This document shows, one piece after another, positions 8,678 through 17,002 of a stretch of 64,000 nucleotides of DNA (its first letter is position 1; each line of letters starts with the position of its first letter). The stretch covers positions 1 through 64,000 of the forward strand of contig NZ_QKYU01000002.1 in NCBI RefSeq assembly GCF_003253705.1. Direction: 5' to 3'. The translations under genes and the position numbers were made by a program. The notes beneath the pieces were generated by a model that made no database searches, was not told where the DNA came from, and worked only from the letters and a program-made list of their open reading frames with translations. Source of the DNA: Humitalea rosea. Lineage in GTDB: Bacteria; Pseudomonadota; Alphaproteobacteria; Acetobacterales; Acetobacteraceae.

Positions 8678-9184
8678 ATGCATCACTACGAACATTTCTG
8701 GCTCGATCCCAAGTTCTGGGTCGGCGTCGCCTTCGTCATCTTCTTCCTGCTGCTGGGCAAGAAGCTTTGGGCGATCACGACCGGGGCGCTCGACGCCCGC
8801 GCCGCCAAGGTCCGCACCGACCTGGCCGAGGCCTCCCGCCTGCGTAGCGAAGCCGAGGCGATGCTCGTCCAGGCCGAGACCGACCGGAAGGCCGCCGCCG
8901 AGGAAGCCACCGCCTTGCTGGCCCGGGCCAGGATCGACGCCGAGCGTGGCGCCGCCGCGACCGCCGCCGAGGCCGAGGCCGCCGCCACCCGCCGTGAACG
9001 CATGGCGATGGACCGCATCGCCGCCGCCGAGGCCAGCGCCATCGCCGCCGTGCGGGCCGCCGCGGCCGAGGTTGCGACCGCTGCCGCCCGTGAGGTCGTG
9101 GCCCAGTCCCTGACCGCCGATGCCGCCGCCGCCATGATCGATTCGGCGATCGCCGACCTGCCGCGGGCGCTGCGCGCCGCCTGA
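8678..9184 (+). CDS. atpF: F0 ATP synthase subunit b (peripheral stalk)
   Basis: The 168-residue protein has one N-terminal membrane helix (about residues 10-29, VGVAFVIFFLLLGKKLW), then an Ala-rich coiled coil that dimerises with b' to hold F1 stationary. GGATCGGAG lies just upstream of the ATG. It is the last gene of the F0 cluster and is followed directly by a strong hairpin terminator. The F1 genes are not downstream; they lie about 44 kb away on the opposite strand. Confidence 0.9.
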   Translation: MHHYEHFWLDPKFWVGVAFVIFFLLLGKKLWAITTGALDARAAKVRTDLAEASRLRSEAEAMLVQAETDRKAAAEEATALLARARIDAERGAAATAAEAEAAATRRERMAMDRIAAAEASAIAAVRAAAAEVATAAAREVVAQSLTADAAAAMIDSAIADLPRALRAA

Positions 9185-9207
9185 TCCGCCGAACCGGCGC
9201 GCCTATG

Positions 9208-9246
9208 AAAAACCCCGGGTGGTCCGCTGGACCGCCCGGGGTTTTT
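9208..9246. terminator. Bidirectional intrinsic terminator
   Basis: An 18-bp stem, perfect except for one G-U type position, has left arm 9208-9225, a 3-nt loop and right arm 9229-9246. It begins with AAAAACCCC and ends with GGGGTTTTT, so it provides a T-tract on both strands. It lies between the end of atpF and the end of the convergent RTX-protein gene and can stop both transcripts. Confidence 0.9.
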
Positions 9247-9266
9247 CGCGTTTCAGGGGCGGGTGA

Positions 9267-11171
9267 TCAGGCGAAGGTGATGCCGCCATCCACCAGGGGT
9301 TCGACCTTGGCGGTCATCTCGGCGGAGAAGGCGAAGCTGTCCGCCACCCCGGCGCGCGACAGGGCGCCATGGTCCAGCTCCGCGGTCCAATAGGCGATGC
9401 CGCCGCTGTCCCCGGCGCGATCCAGCGCGTTCAGGTAGAGCTGCTCGACGAAGCCGGAGTTGGAGAGCGCGCCATAGCGCGACTCGAACTCGGCCGAGCC
9501 GGTGAAGGCAGCCCCCATATTGGCCAGGCTGAGGCCGCCATGGCGCAGCTGGATCCAATAGGCGGCGCCGCCGGCATCGGGCAGCCGGTCCAGCACCGTC
9601 TCGTAATAGCGGACCACATCCACCGCCACCGGATCGGGCGCGAAGATCCCGCCCTCGCCGGGATAGCCGGCGCGGTAGATGAACTCGTCGCTTTCGGAGA
9701 AATCGAGCACGATGGTGGAGCGCTGCTCGCCCGCGTCCAGCCGCGCCACGTAATAGGCGAGGCCCCCGGAATCGGGCGCCCGGTTGAGGACATTGGCGTA
9801 GAGCAGCGTTACGAAATCGCTGTTGCCGGGATTGCCGTAGCGGGCGCCGAATTCGGCGGAGGCCACGAGCCCCGCCGAGATGTCGTTCAACGTCTGGGTG
9901 CCGGCCTCGATCGCCGCGACGTAGTAGCCAAGCCCCGTCGCATCCGATGCGCGCCCCAGGGTCGCCAGATACAGCCGCGCCACCTGGGAGACCGGCCCGC
10001 CGCCATCCAGTTCCAGCCAGCCGTCCAGGCTGCGGATCGATTCGATCGAGTAGAGCGTGTCCACGCCCTCGGGCCCCGTGAGGGTGAAATTGCCGACCGT
10101 GCCGGTCAGGGTGTTCTGGCGCCACAGGGTCGAGACGCCGGCAGTGTCGAAGGAGCCTTCGCCATAGAGCGTGTCGTTGCCGATATCGCCATAGAGCAGG
10201 TCGAGGTTCTCGCCGCCGAACAGCTGGTCGGCGCCGGCGCCGCCCAGGATCGTGTCATTGCCATTGCCGCCGAACAGCTGGTCGTCGCCGTCCTCGCCGA
10301 CCAGCACATCATCGCCGGTATCGCCGAAGATCGTATCGTCGCCGGTGCCGCCATAGGCGGTGTCCTGCCCGGAATCCAGATAGATGCTGTCGTTGCCGGC
10401 ATCGCCATAGACGAGGTCTTCCTCGACCCCGCCGGAGATCGAATCATTGCCGGCGCCGCCGCGGAGCGTGTCGTTCCCGGCCTCGCCCTGCAGATTGTCG
10501 TCGCCGTTGCCGCCGTCGATGTAGTCGTTCTCGACGCCACCGGCGATGATGTCGTTGCCGCCCTCGCCGAAGATGGTGTCGTTGCCGGCCTCGCCGAAGC
10601 CGTTGTCGGCGCCTTCACCAAGGTAGATGAAGTCGTTGCCCGTCCCGCCATGCACCTCATCCGCGCCACCGGCGCCGTAGAGGACGTCGTTGTCGGCCTC
10701 GCCATACAGCGTGTCGTTGCCCTCGCCGCCGGCCAAAGTGTCGTTGCCGTCCTTGCCACCGATGACGTCGTCGCCGCCATAGCCGGTCAGCAGATCGGCG
10801 CGCGAGGTCCCGTACAGCTCGTCATTGCCGGAGAAGAGGTAGGTGGCGAAGCCAGCCTCATCACGGCTGTCGATATAGGCGTTGAACGTGGCGACCGGCA
10901 GTTGCAACAGGTCCAGGTAGAACACCTGGATTCCGCTCAAGGTATATTTGAGCGCGGTGATGGTGCCGTCGCTGAGCCGTCCATTGGCCGCCGTCAGGCC
11001 GAAGCCGAGGAACTCCACCGAATAGGCGGCCTGGCCGGAGGCTCTGAAGTCGCCATAGACATAGGCATCGGAGACGTTCGGCAGGGTGATCGTGGCCAGC
11101 AGGTCCAGCCGGGCGAAGCCCGGAACCTGCGGCGTGATCAGGGCGTTTTCGGTGAGGGTAAATCTGGCCAT
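9267..11171 (-). CDS. RTX-repeat protein with C-terminal DUF4214 repeats
   Basis: The 634-residue acidic protein is probably secreted. Residues 1-110 are a unique N-terminal domain. Residues about 113-340 are tandem GGxGxDxL-type nonapeptides that form Ca-binding beta-rolls. Residues about 397-625 hold four copies of a Y-x-x-x-L-x-R-x-x-D-x-x-G-x-x-Y motif (near 401, 458, 523 and 579), the DUF4214 signature common in alphaproteobacterial surface and S-layer-like proteins. No Sec signal is present, and RTX proteins normally leave by type I secretion using a C-terminal signal; no T1SS genes are in the window. The ATG at 11171 was chosen because the upstream in-frame extension (to 11255) would cross the end of the neighbouring gene. 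No enzymatic domain is seen, so an adhesin or matrix role is inferred. Confidence 0.8.
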   Translation of the reverse strand: MARFTLTENALITPQVPGFARLDLLATITLPNVSDAYVYGDFRASGQAAYSVEFLGFGLTAANGRLSDGTITALKYTLSGIQVFYLDLLQLPVATFNAYIDSRDEAGFATYLFSGNDELYGTSRADLLTGYGGDDVIGGKDGNDTLAGGEGNDTLYGEADNDVLYGAGGADEVHGGTGNDFIYLGEGADNGFGEAGNDTIFGEGGNDIIAGGVENDYIDGGNGDDNLQGEAGNDTLRGGAGNDSISGGVEEDLVYGDAGNDSIYLDSGQDTAYGGTGDDTIFGDTGDDVLVGEDGDDQLFGGNGNDTILGGAGADQLFGGENLDLLYGDIGNDTLYGEGSFDTAGVSTLWRQNTLTGTVGNFTLTGPEGVDTLYSIESIRSLDGWLELDGGGPVSQVARLYLATLGRASDATGLGYYVAAIEAGTQTLNDISAGLVASAEFGARYGNPGNSDFVTLLYANVLNRAPDSGGLAYYVARLDAGEQRSTIVLDFSESDEFIYRAGYPGEGGIFAPDPVAVDVVRYYETVLDRLPDAGGAAYWIQLRHGGLSLANMGAAFTGSAEFESRYGALSNSGFVEQLYLNALDRAGDSGGIAYWTAELDHGALSRAGVADSFAFSAEMTAKVEPLVDGGITFA

Positions 11172-11203
11172 GCCGGGAGGGTATCGGAGCGTAAATCTTA
11201 CTG

Positions 11204-11584
11204 CTAGGCGCCAAATCGTTCTAAAAACGAGACATGTGCCGCAACAATGCGCCACCCCTCGGGCAGCCGCACCCAGCTTTGTTGCTGGCGGCCGGTTCGG
11301 CCATTGCGGGTGAAGGTGGTGCTGGCGGTGGCGAAATCCTGGCCGAAGGTGGTGATCACCGTCCTCTCCAAGGTTCGGGCAAGGCCGGCGGAGGGGCGCG
11401 AGGCCCGGAATGCGGCGATTTCGGCATAGCCATGCAGGATTTCGGTCGCGCCGTAGCGCACCACCTTCGCATGCTGCCAGAACAGCCCATCCAGCACCGC
11501 CACGTCATTTGTGACCAGGGCTGTCTCATAGGCTGCAAACAGCCCCGCCACTTCGGCGAGAATCTCGGGCCGGTCGATCTCCAT
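11204..11584 (-). CDS. AtzH/HpxZ-like protein (DUF3225)
   Basis: The 126-residue protein starts MEIDRPEI. It has the NTF2-like pattern of DUF3225: an N-terminal helix pair, then HAKVVRYGATEILHGYAEI, then strands with TTFTRNG. Family members are AtzH, an amidohydrolase acting on 1,3-dicarboxyurea in cyanuric-acid breakdown, and HpxZ of the oxalurate pathway. The start overlaps the amidase stop by one base (TGATG), so it is translationally coupled as the third gene of an AtzG-AtzE-AtzH-like set. The physiological substrate here is unknown. Confidence 0.8.
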   Translation of the reverse strand: MEIDRPEILAEVAGLFAAYETALVTNDVAVLDGLFWQHAKVVRYGATEILHGYAEIAAFRASRPSAGLARTLERTVITTFGQDFATASTTFTRNGRTGRQQQSWVRLPEGWRIVAAHVSFLERFGA

Positions 11585-12987
11585 CACGATTGCGTCACCG
11601 GACCTGGTGCCACGAGGCCGGGCACCACCGGGGCCCCCGCGACGCCCGCGGCCACCAGCGCCCCGGCCACGCGGAACAGGATGTCCTCCCGCCAGGGGGC
11701 GGCGACGAGCTGGACCGACAGCGGCAGCCCATCCGGCCGGGCCAGCGGCACCGCCATGGCCGGCAGCCCGATGCAGGAGATCGGCTGGGTGAAGACGCCG
11801 AGCATGGGCCGTGTCGGCAGCGTTTCGCCATCCACGACCATCGTGGCCTGCCCGATCGGCGGGGCGACGCAGGGCAGGGTGGGGGTGAGGAAGCAATCCA
11901 CATGCTCGAAGGCGGCCAGCGCCTGGGCGCGCCAGGCGGCGCGCACGCGCTGGGCCTGCTGCACCCAGACCGCCGGCAGCAGCGTGCCGGCGAGGAAGCG
12001 GTCGCGCGTGGCGGGGTCAAAATCCTCGGCCCGGGAGATCAGGTCGGGCAGATGCAGATTGCCGCCCTCGGCCATGGTGATGAGGAAGGCGGCCGCCCGC
12101 CCGGCCGCCGCCAAGGGCAGATCGACCGTGGTGGTGGCCCCCAAGGCCGCTGCGAAGATGCCGACCGCGGCCAGCGCCTCGGGGTGGGCGTTGCGGGCGA
12201 AATGGCCGCCGGCGACGCCGATGCGCAGCCCCTCGATCCCCGTGAGGCCGGTGACCATGGTGACGGGTGCTGGGCTCTGCGCCGGGTCCTCGGGGTCGAG
12301 GCCCTGCAAGGCATCATAGGCCAGCGCCAGATCCTCCAGGCTCCGCGCGAACGGGCCCAGGTGGTCGAAGGAAGCGGCGAAGAGGTAGGAGCCCGTCCGC
12401 GCCAGCCGCCCGTAGGTCGGCTTGATCCCGAAGATGCCGCACATGGCCGAGGGCACCCGGATCGAACCATTGGTGTCCGAGCCCAGGCTCAACGGCACCA
12501 GCCCGCCCGCCACCGCCGCGGCGGAGCCGCCGGACGAGCCCCCGGCCATGCGGTTCAGGTCATGCGGGTTATGGGCGGGGCCGTAATGGGCGTTCTCGGT
12601 GGTGAAGCCATAGGCGTATTCATCCATGTTCAGCGCGCCCATCGGCACCGCCCCGGCCGCCAGCAGCCGCCGCACCAGGAAGGCATCGCGCGTCGCGGGC
12701 GGGCGGCCGGCCTCGATCTTCGAGCCGGCGATGGTGGTGACCCCGTCCAGGTCGAACAGGTTCTTCACCGCGAAGGGCACGCCCGCGAGCGGGCCCGGAT
12801 CGCCGCCGGCGGCGACGACGGCATCGATCATCGCGGCCGTCCGCAGCGCGCGGGTGCTGTCCAGATGGGTGAAGGCGTTCAGCGCGGCGTCGCCTGCCGC
12901 GATGGCGGCCAGGCTCGCCTCGGCGACGGAGACGGCGGTGCGGCGGCCGGCGCGGACATCGGCCGCGATCGTGCTGGCGGTCATCAT
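11584..12987 (-). CDS. AtzE-family amidase (amidase signature enzyme)
   Basis: The 467-residue protein has the complete Ser-cisSer-Lys triad of the amidase signature family: K75 in PFAVKNLFD, the Gly/Ser-rich AGGSSGGS around S151, and the nucleophile S175 in DTNGSIRVPS. It is flanked by the AtzG-like small subunit (4-nt ATGA overlap) and the AtzH-like gene (1-nt overlap). The characterised AtzEG complex hydrolyses 1-carboxybiuret, and related HpxY enzymes belong to oxalurate catabolism. No allophanate hydrolase (atzF) or ring-opening enzyme (atzD) is adjacent, so the substrate is probably another ureido or amide compound. Confidence 0.85.
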   Translation of the reverse strand: MMTASTIAADVRAGRRTAVSVAEASLAAIAAGDAALNAFTHLDSTRALRTAAMIDAVVAAGGDPGPLAGVPFAVKNLFDLDGVTTIAGSKIEAGRPPATRDAFLVRRLLAAGAVPMGALNMDEYAYGFTTENAHYGPAHNPHDLNRMAGGSSGGSAAAVAGGLVPLSLGSDTNGSIRVPSAMCGIFGIKPTYGRLARTGSYLFAASFDHLGPFARSLEDLALAYDALQGLDPEDPAQSPAPVTMVTGLTGIEGLRIGVAGGHFARNAHPEALAAVGIFAAALGATTTVDLPLAAAGRAAAFLITMAEGGNLHLPDLISRAEDFDPATRDRFLAGTLLPAVWVQQAQRVRAAWRAQALAAFEHVDCFLTPTLPCVAPPIGQATMVVDGETLPTRPMLGVFTQPISCIGLPAMAVPLARPDGLPLSVQLVAAPWREDILFRVAGALVAAGVAGAPVVPGLVAPGPVTQS

Positions 12988-13184
12988 GCGCGTGGCGCCG
13001 CCGGCACGAAGACGGGCGCTGCCTCATCCGCCGGGGTCAGCGGCACCGCCATGACGATCGCCGCCATCCGCGCCGCGACCGCGAGGTTGGCCGCGACACC
13101 GGGCAGATGCGCCGGTGCCAGCGGCAGCCCGATCAGGGCCGCGGCTGCCTCGGCATAGGCAAGGGCGTCGGTTGGGTCGGACAT
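12984..13184 (-). CDS. AtzG-like small subunit (DUF4089)
   Basis: The 66-residue all-helical protein (MSDPTDALAYAEAAAALIG) matches the small AtzG/HpxX subunit that stabilises the AtzE amidase, as GatC does for GatA. Two ATGs lie 6 nt apart. The second, at 13184, is preferred because AAGGAG sits 6 nt before it and directly abuts the first. The stop overlaps the amidase start by ATGA, consistent with stoichiometric production of a heteromer. Confidence 0.8.
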   Translation of the reverse strand: MSDPTDALAYAEAAAALIGLPLAPAHLPGVAANLAVAARMAAIVMAVPLTPADEAAPVFVPAAPRA

Positions 13185-13227
13185 CGGCATCTCCTTGGCC
13201 GCCGGGACAGGCAAGGCGTGTGCCGGA

Positions 13228-14088
13228 TCAGGGGGCGGGCTCCGGCAGGCCCCGCGCCCAGGTGGCGATGCGGTCCGCGACCTCGGGCCAGCTCGCATCC
13301 AGCATCATCAGATGGCCGGTCCCGGGCATGAATTGCGGTACGGTGCCATGCCAGGCGGCGCAGCGGGCCAGGGCATCGGCGGCGATCAGCCGGTCGCGCT
13401 CCCCGCCCAGCACCAGCACCGGCTTGCGGTGCAGCACATGGGGGGAGACCGGCTGCGGCCCCTGTGCCTCCAGCAATGCCGTGCGGGATTCTCCGCCCAG
13501 ATGCAGCAGGAAGGGCGCGGCCTGCTCCGGCGTCAGCCCGCCGAACAGGCCGGCGGCGAGCTCGCCCATCGGTGCCTTGCCGATCGGGCCGGACATCCGC
13601 GCCACATCGCCCCAGAGGTAGGGATCGGTGAAGGCGAGCCGCATGTTGGACCACCAGAGCCCCCCGGGCGGGACCGGCGCCAGCAGCGCCGCCCCGGTCA
13701 CGGATGGCTCACCCAGCAGCCGTTGCGCGACCAATCCGCCCAGGGAATGGGCGACCAGCAGGGCAGGTTGCCCCAGGGCTGCGCGCAGGGCGGCGAGGGC
13801 GGCGCGGGTCTCGGCCAGGAAATCCTCCAGCCCCGCTGGCCCGCCGCCCCGGCCGATGCGGCGGAAGGTGAAGCTGGCGGTGGTGAAGCCCAGCTCGTTC
13901 AGCCGGTCGGAGAAGCCCTGCTCCCACACCCAGGCGCCGGCCGCGGCGCCATGCAACAGCAGCATCGGCGGCGCCGGGGCGTATCCGGGCGCGGCCCCCG
14001 CCATCTGCAAATGATTGCCCGCGAAGGGCAGCGTGGAACTGGGGATGTTGGCTCTCCCTTGGTCCGGCGTTCGCGTGCAGCCTGACAC
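13228..14088 (-). CDS. Alpha/beta hydrolase
   Basis: The protein has a complete alpha/beta-hydrolase triad: nucleophile S115 in AHSLGG, D232 in GGERDR and H259 in GTGHLMM. An HGAAAGAW oxyanion motif is near residue 46. The fold and lid length fit small esterases or lipases of the Abhydrolase_6 group. The substrate cannot be predicted. It lies 43 nt upstream of the AtzG-like gene on the same strand, so it could be part of that operon. The start is uncertain: a GTG at 14088 gives 286 residues, and the conserved core begins only near residue 38. Confidence 0.78.
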   Translation of the reverse strand: MSGCTRTPDQGRANIPSSTLPFAGNHLQMAGAAPGYAPAPPMLLLHGAAAGAWVWEQGFSDRLNELGFTTASFTFRRIGRGGGPAGLEDFLAETRAALAALRAALGQPALLVAHSLGGLVAQRLLGEPSVTGAALLAPVPPGGLWWSNMRLAFTDPYLWGDVARMSGPIGKAPMGELAAGLFGGLTPEQAAPFLLHLGGESRTALLEAQGPQPVSPHVLHRKPVLVLGGERDRLIAADALARCAAWHGTVPQFMPGTGHLMMLDASWPEVADRIATWARGLPEPAP

Positions 14089-14248
14089 GGATCGGGCGCG
14101 GCGTCAGCGTGCGGCCGCTGCGGCGCCGCGCCTGGGCAGCGAGCCTGGGCAGCGAGCCTGGGCAGGAACATTAAAATCGTGTAGGATTGGCGCCTTCGAT
14201 ATCGCGCCGCCAGTTTGATATCGTGCCGCCAGAGGGAACCCCGGACGC

Positions 14249-15445
14249 ATGGCGACACCGCTTGAGATCATCGCCAAGCCCGCCCAGCGCCTGGCCACGG
14301 CCCTCCGCGACTTCCTCCGGACCGAAGCCGCGGGCGGGCTGATCCTGATGGGCACGGCGGTGCTGGCGCTGGTGGTGGCCAATTCGCCGCTGGCGCCGGC
14401 TTATTTCAGCACGCTCAAGAGCTACATCCTCGGCCTCTCGGTGCAGCATTGGGTGAATGACGCGCTGATGGCGCTGTTCTTCCTGCTGGTCGGGCTGGAG
14501 ATCAAACGCGAGATGACCGATGGCCAGCTGCGCCAATGGTCCGACCGGGTGCTGCCCGGCATCGCGGCCTTCGGCGGCATGGTGGTGCCGGCGCTGATCT
14601 ATGCCGGCTTCAACCTGGCGAGCCCGGGGACCTTGCGCGGCTGGGCCATCCCCTCGGCCACGGATATCGCCTTCGCGCTGGGTGTGCTGTCGCTGCTCGG
14701 CCCGCGGGTGCCGGTCTCGCTCAAGGTGTTCCTGACCGCGCTGGCGATCCTGGATGACCTCGGCGCCGTGCTCATCATCGCGATCTTCTATACCGCCGAC
14801 CTCTCGGTGCCGATGCTGGGGGCGAGTGCCCTGACCCTGGCCGCACTCGTGGCGCTGAACCTGTCGGGTGTGCAGCGGCTCTGGCCCTATCTGCTGCTGG
14901 GGGCGGTGCTCTGGTATGTCGTGCTGCAATCCGGGGTGCATGCGACCCTGGCCGGCGTCGCGCTGGCGCTGACCATCCCGATCCGCCGCACCCCGGGCAC
15001 GCCCGAGGCCCAGGACTCCCCCCTGATCCGCCTGGAACACGGGCTGGCCAAATGGGTCGCCTTCGGCGTGGTGCCGATCTTCGGCTTCGCCAATGCCGGC
15101 GTGTCCTTCGCGGGCATGAGCTTCGCCTCGCTGCTGGCGCCGGTGCCGCTCGGCATCATGCTCGGCCTGTTCCTCGGCAAGCAGGTGGGCGTGTTCGGCT
15201 GCGTCTGGGCGGCGGTGCGGCTGGGCTGGGCCAGCCTGCCCGCGCGGGCGGGGTGGATGCAGCTCTATGGCGTGTCGCTGCTCTGCGGCATCGGCTTCAC
15301 CATGAGCCTGTTCATCGGGCTGCTCGCCTTCTCGGGCTCCGAGGCGTTGCAGGATGAGGTGAAGATCGGCGTGCTGGCGGGATCGGTGCTGTCGGCGGTG
15401 GTGGGTGCCGCGGTGATGTGCCTGCCCAGGCGCAAACCGGCCTGA
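14249..15445 (+). CDS. nhaA: Na+/H+ antiporter NhaA
   Basis: The 398-residue, 12-helix inner-membrane antiporter exchanges internal Na+ or Li+ for external protons. The paired transport aspartates are present in [10 protein letters not shown] (D169, D170), and the upstream helix has [12 protein letters not shown] with D139. The length is close to the E. coli protein (388). CAGAGGGAAC lies upstream of the ATG. It stands alone between convergent and divergent neighbours and ends 7 nt before the stop of the convergent LysR gene. No NhaR regulator is next to it. Confidence 0.95.
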   Translation: MATPLEIIAKPAQRLATALRDFLRTEAAGGLILMGTAVLALVVANSPLAPAYFSTLKSYILGLSVQHWVNDALMALFFLLVGLEIKREMTDGQLRQWSDRVLPGIAAFGGMVVPALIYAGFNLASPGTLRGWAIPSATDIAFALGVLSLLGPRVPVSLKVFLTALAILDDLGAVLIIAIFYTADLSVPMLGASALTLAALVALNLSGVQRLWPYLLLGAVLWYVVLQSGVHATLAGVALALTIPIRRTPGTPEAQDSPLIRLEHGLAKWVAFGVVPIFGFANAGVSFAGMSFASLLAPVPLGIMLGLFLGKQVGVFGCVWAAVRLGWASLPARAGWMQLYGVSLLCGIGFTMSLFIGLLAFSGSEALQDEVKIGVLAGSVLSAVVGAAVMCLPRRKPA

Positions 15446-15452
15446 CCGCGGG

Positions 15453-16352
15453 TCACCCCGCCAGGATCTGCCGGATCAGGGCGCCGACATGGCGCAGCGC
15501 CCGGTCCTCGTCGCGGCGGGCATGCCAGGCCAGGTGCAAGGGAAAGCCTTCCACCGCGATCGGCGGGGGGAAGACGGCCAGGCTCTCCTCCGCCCCCGCC
15601 GGCAGGCAGCGGCTCGGCAGCATCGCGATCAGCCCCGACCCCACGAGCAGCGGCGGCACCATCAGGAAGCTAGGCACCACCAGCCCCACCCTGCGGGTCC
15701 GGCCATGCCGCAACAGCGCCTCATCCAGCGCCCCCCGGGTCTCGCCCCGGCCTGAGACCAGCACATGCGGCCAGGCGAGCCATTGGTCGAGGTCGAAGCA
15801 CGCCGCCGCCGGGTGGTCCTTCCGCATGACCACGAGGTAGTGCTCGCGCAGCACCTCCTCCCGCCGGAACGCTGCCTCCACCGCCGGGAAGACCGATAGC
15901 GCGAGGTCGCTCTGCCCCTTGGCCAGCGCCTCCAGTGCGGCCGCCGCCCCGTGCCAGGGCTGGATGACCAGGTCCAGCCCCGGCGCGGTCGCCGCCAGCC
16001 GGGGCAGCAGATCCCCCAGCACCGCCACGGCGGGGTGGTCGGCCATGGTGATCCGGATGCTCTGGCGCAGTTGGGCGAGGTCCAGGACGGGCGGGTCCAG
16101 CACCGCCGCCATCTGGCCGAGCAGGGTCTTGAGCGGCGCGCGCAAGGCCTCGGCCCTGGCGGTGCGCCGCATCACGCCCCGGCCACGCTCCAGCAGCGGA
16201 TCGGCGAAGAGGTGGCGGCAGCGGTCCAGCGCGCTGGAGGTCGCGGGCTGGGACAGGCCCAGCCGATCGGCGGCGCGGGTGACATGGGCTTCGTCCAGCA
16301 GCGCGTCGAGCACCACCAGCAGGTTGAGATCGACCGCGCGTAAATTCACCAT
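15453..16352 (-). CDS. LysR-family transcriptional regulator
   Basis: The 299-residue protein has an N-terminal winged helix-turn-helix (residues 7-60; DEAHVTRAADRLGLSQPATS). A linker helix and a two-lobe effector domain (about 92-295) follow, the standard LTTR layout and length. It reads away from an NAD(P)H-dependent oxidoreductase gene across an 88-bp gap, the classic layout in which the regulator controls the divergent gene and itself. The effector is unknown; by context it may be a quinone or other electrophile. Confidence 0.88.
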   Translation of the reverse strand: MVNLRAVDLNLLVVLDALLDEAHVTRAADRLGLSQPATSSALDRCRHLFADPLLERGRGVMRRTARAEALRAPLKTLLGQMAAVLDPPVLDLAQLRQSIRITMADHPAVAVLGDLLPRLAATAPGLDLVIQPWHGAAAALEALAKGQSDLALSVFPAVEAAFRREEVLREHYLVVMRKDHPAAACFDLDQWLAWPHVLVSGRGETRGALDEALLRHGRTRRVGLVVPSFLMVPPLLVGSGLIAMLPSRCLPAGAEESLAVFPPPIAVEGFPLHLAWHARRDEDRALRHVGALIRQILAG

Positions 16353-16440
16353 ACGGATAATCTATCATACCAACTATCTGTTGGAAGGATTTTTGGCCGA
16401 GGGCGATGGTCGGGGCACACCCCACCCAGGAGAGCCCCCG
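16353..16440. promoter_or_regulatory. Divergent promoter/operator region between LysR gene and oxidoreductase
   Basis: This 88-bp intergenic region starts with about 30 AT-rich bases (16353-16382), unusual in such GC-rich DNA, which suggests overlapping promoters and a LysR-type binding site. An AGGAG sequence lies about 8 nt before the oxidoreductase ATG. A precise T-N11-A operator could not be singled out by eye. Confidence 0.45.
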
Positions 16441-16971
16441 ATGTCCACCACCACCATCCTGATGTTCCACCCCGACCCGTCCCGTTCGCGGGCCAATGCC
16501 ACGCTGGCCGCGGCGGCCGCCGAACTGCCGGGGGTGGAGGTCGTCGATATGCAGGCGCTCTACCCGACGGGTGAGATCGACGTCGAGCGCGAGGTGGCCC
16601 GCCTGCTCGCGGCCGGGCGCATCGTCCTGCAATTCCCGGTGCAGTGGTATGCGACGCCGCCGCTGCTGAAGGCGTGGCAGGACAGCGTGCTGACCCGGAT
16701 GTTCTACATCGCCTATGAGCGGGAGGGCCGGGCGCTCGAAGGCACGCCGCTGCTGGTCGCCGCGACGGCGGGCAATACGCCCGCCGCCTATGCGCCCACG
16801 GGCGCGAACCTGTTCTCGCTGGAGGAGCTGTTGCGGCCGCTGGAGGCCACGGCGCATCGCTGCGGCCTGCCCTGGTCGCAGCCCTTCCTGCTGTTCGGGG
16901 CGAACAGGCTGGACGCCCCGGCCCTGGCCGAGGCCGCGGGCCGTTATGTGGCGCGGCTGGGCATGGCGTGA
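16441..16971 (+). CDS. NAD(P)H-dependent quinone oxidoreductase (flavodoxin_2 family)
   Basis: The 176-residue protein resembles KefF/MdaB-type flavoproteins. The FMN phosphate loop is HPDPSRSRANATL near residues 10-22, FPVQWYATPPLLKAWQD (about 63-79) is the flavin- and dimer-contacting segment, and AATAGNTPAAY follows. Such enzymes reduce quinones and electrophiles using NAD(P)H. The ATG at 16441 has AGGAG upstream; the frame stays open further upstream, but only inside the divergent LysR gene. The LysR neighbour is the probable regulator. Confidence 0.85.
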   Translation: MSTTTILMFHPDPSRSRANATLAAAAAELPGVEVVDMQALYPTGEIDVEREVARLLAAGRIVLQFPVQWYATPPLLKAWQDSVLTRMFYIAYEREGRALEGTPLLVAATAGNTPAAYAPTGANLFSLEELLRPLEATAHRCGLPWSQPFLLFGANRLDAPALAEAAGRYVARLGMA

Positions 16972-17002
16972 CCGAGCGTCACGCCATGCCCGGCCGGCAG
17001 GC

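Noticed and set aside
10100-10850. Short regularly spaced repeats resembling a repeat array
   Set aside because: They are the coding repeats of the RTX nonapeptides. Spacing is 27 nt, there are no unique spacers, and no cas genes are present, so this is not CRISPR.
16353-16440. A specific LysR operator
   Set aside because: Several T-N11-A matches occur by chance in the AT-rich stretch; none has convincing dyad symmetry, so only the region is annotated.
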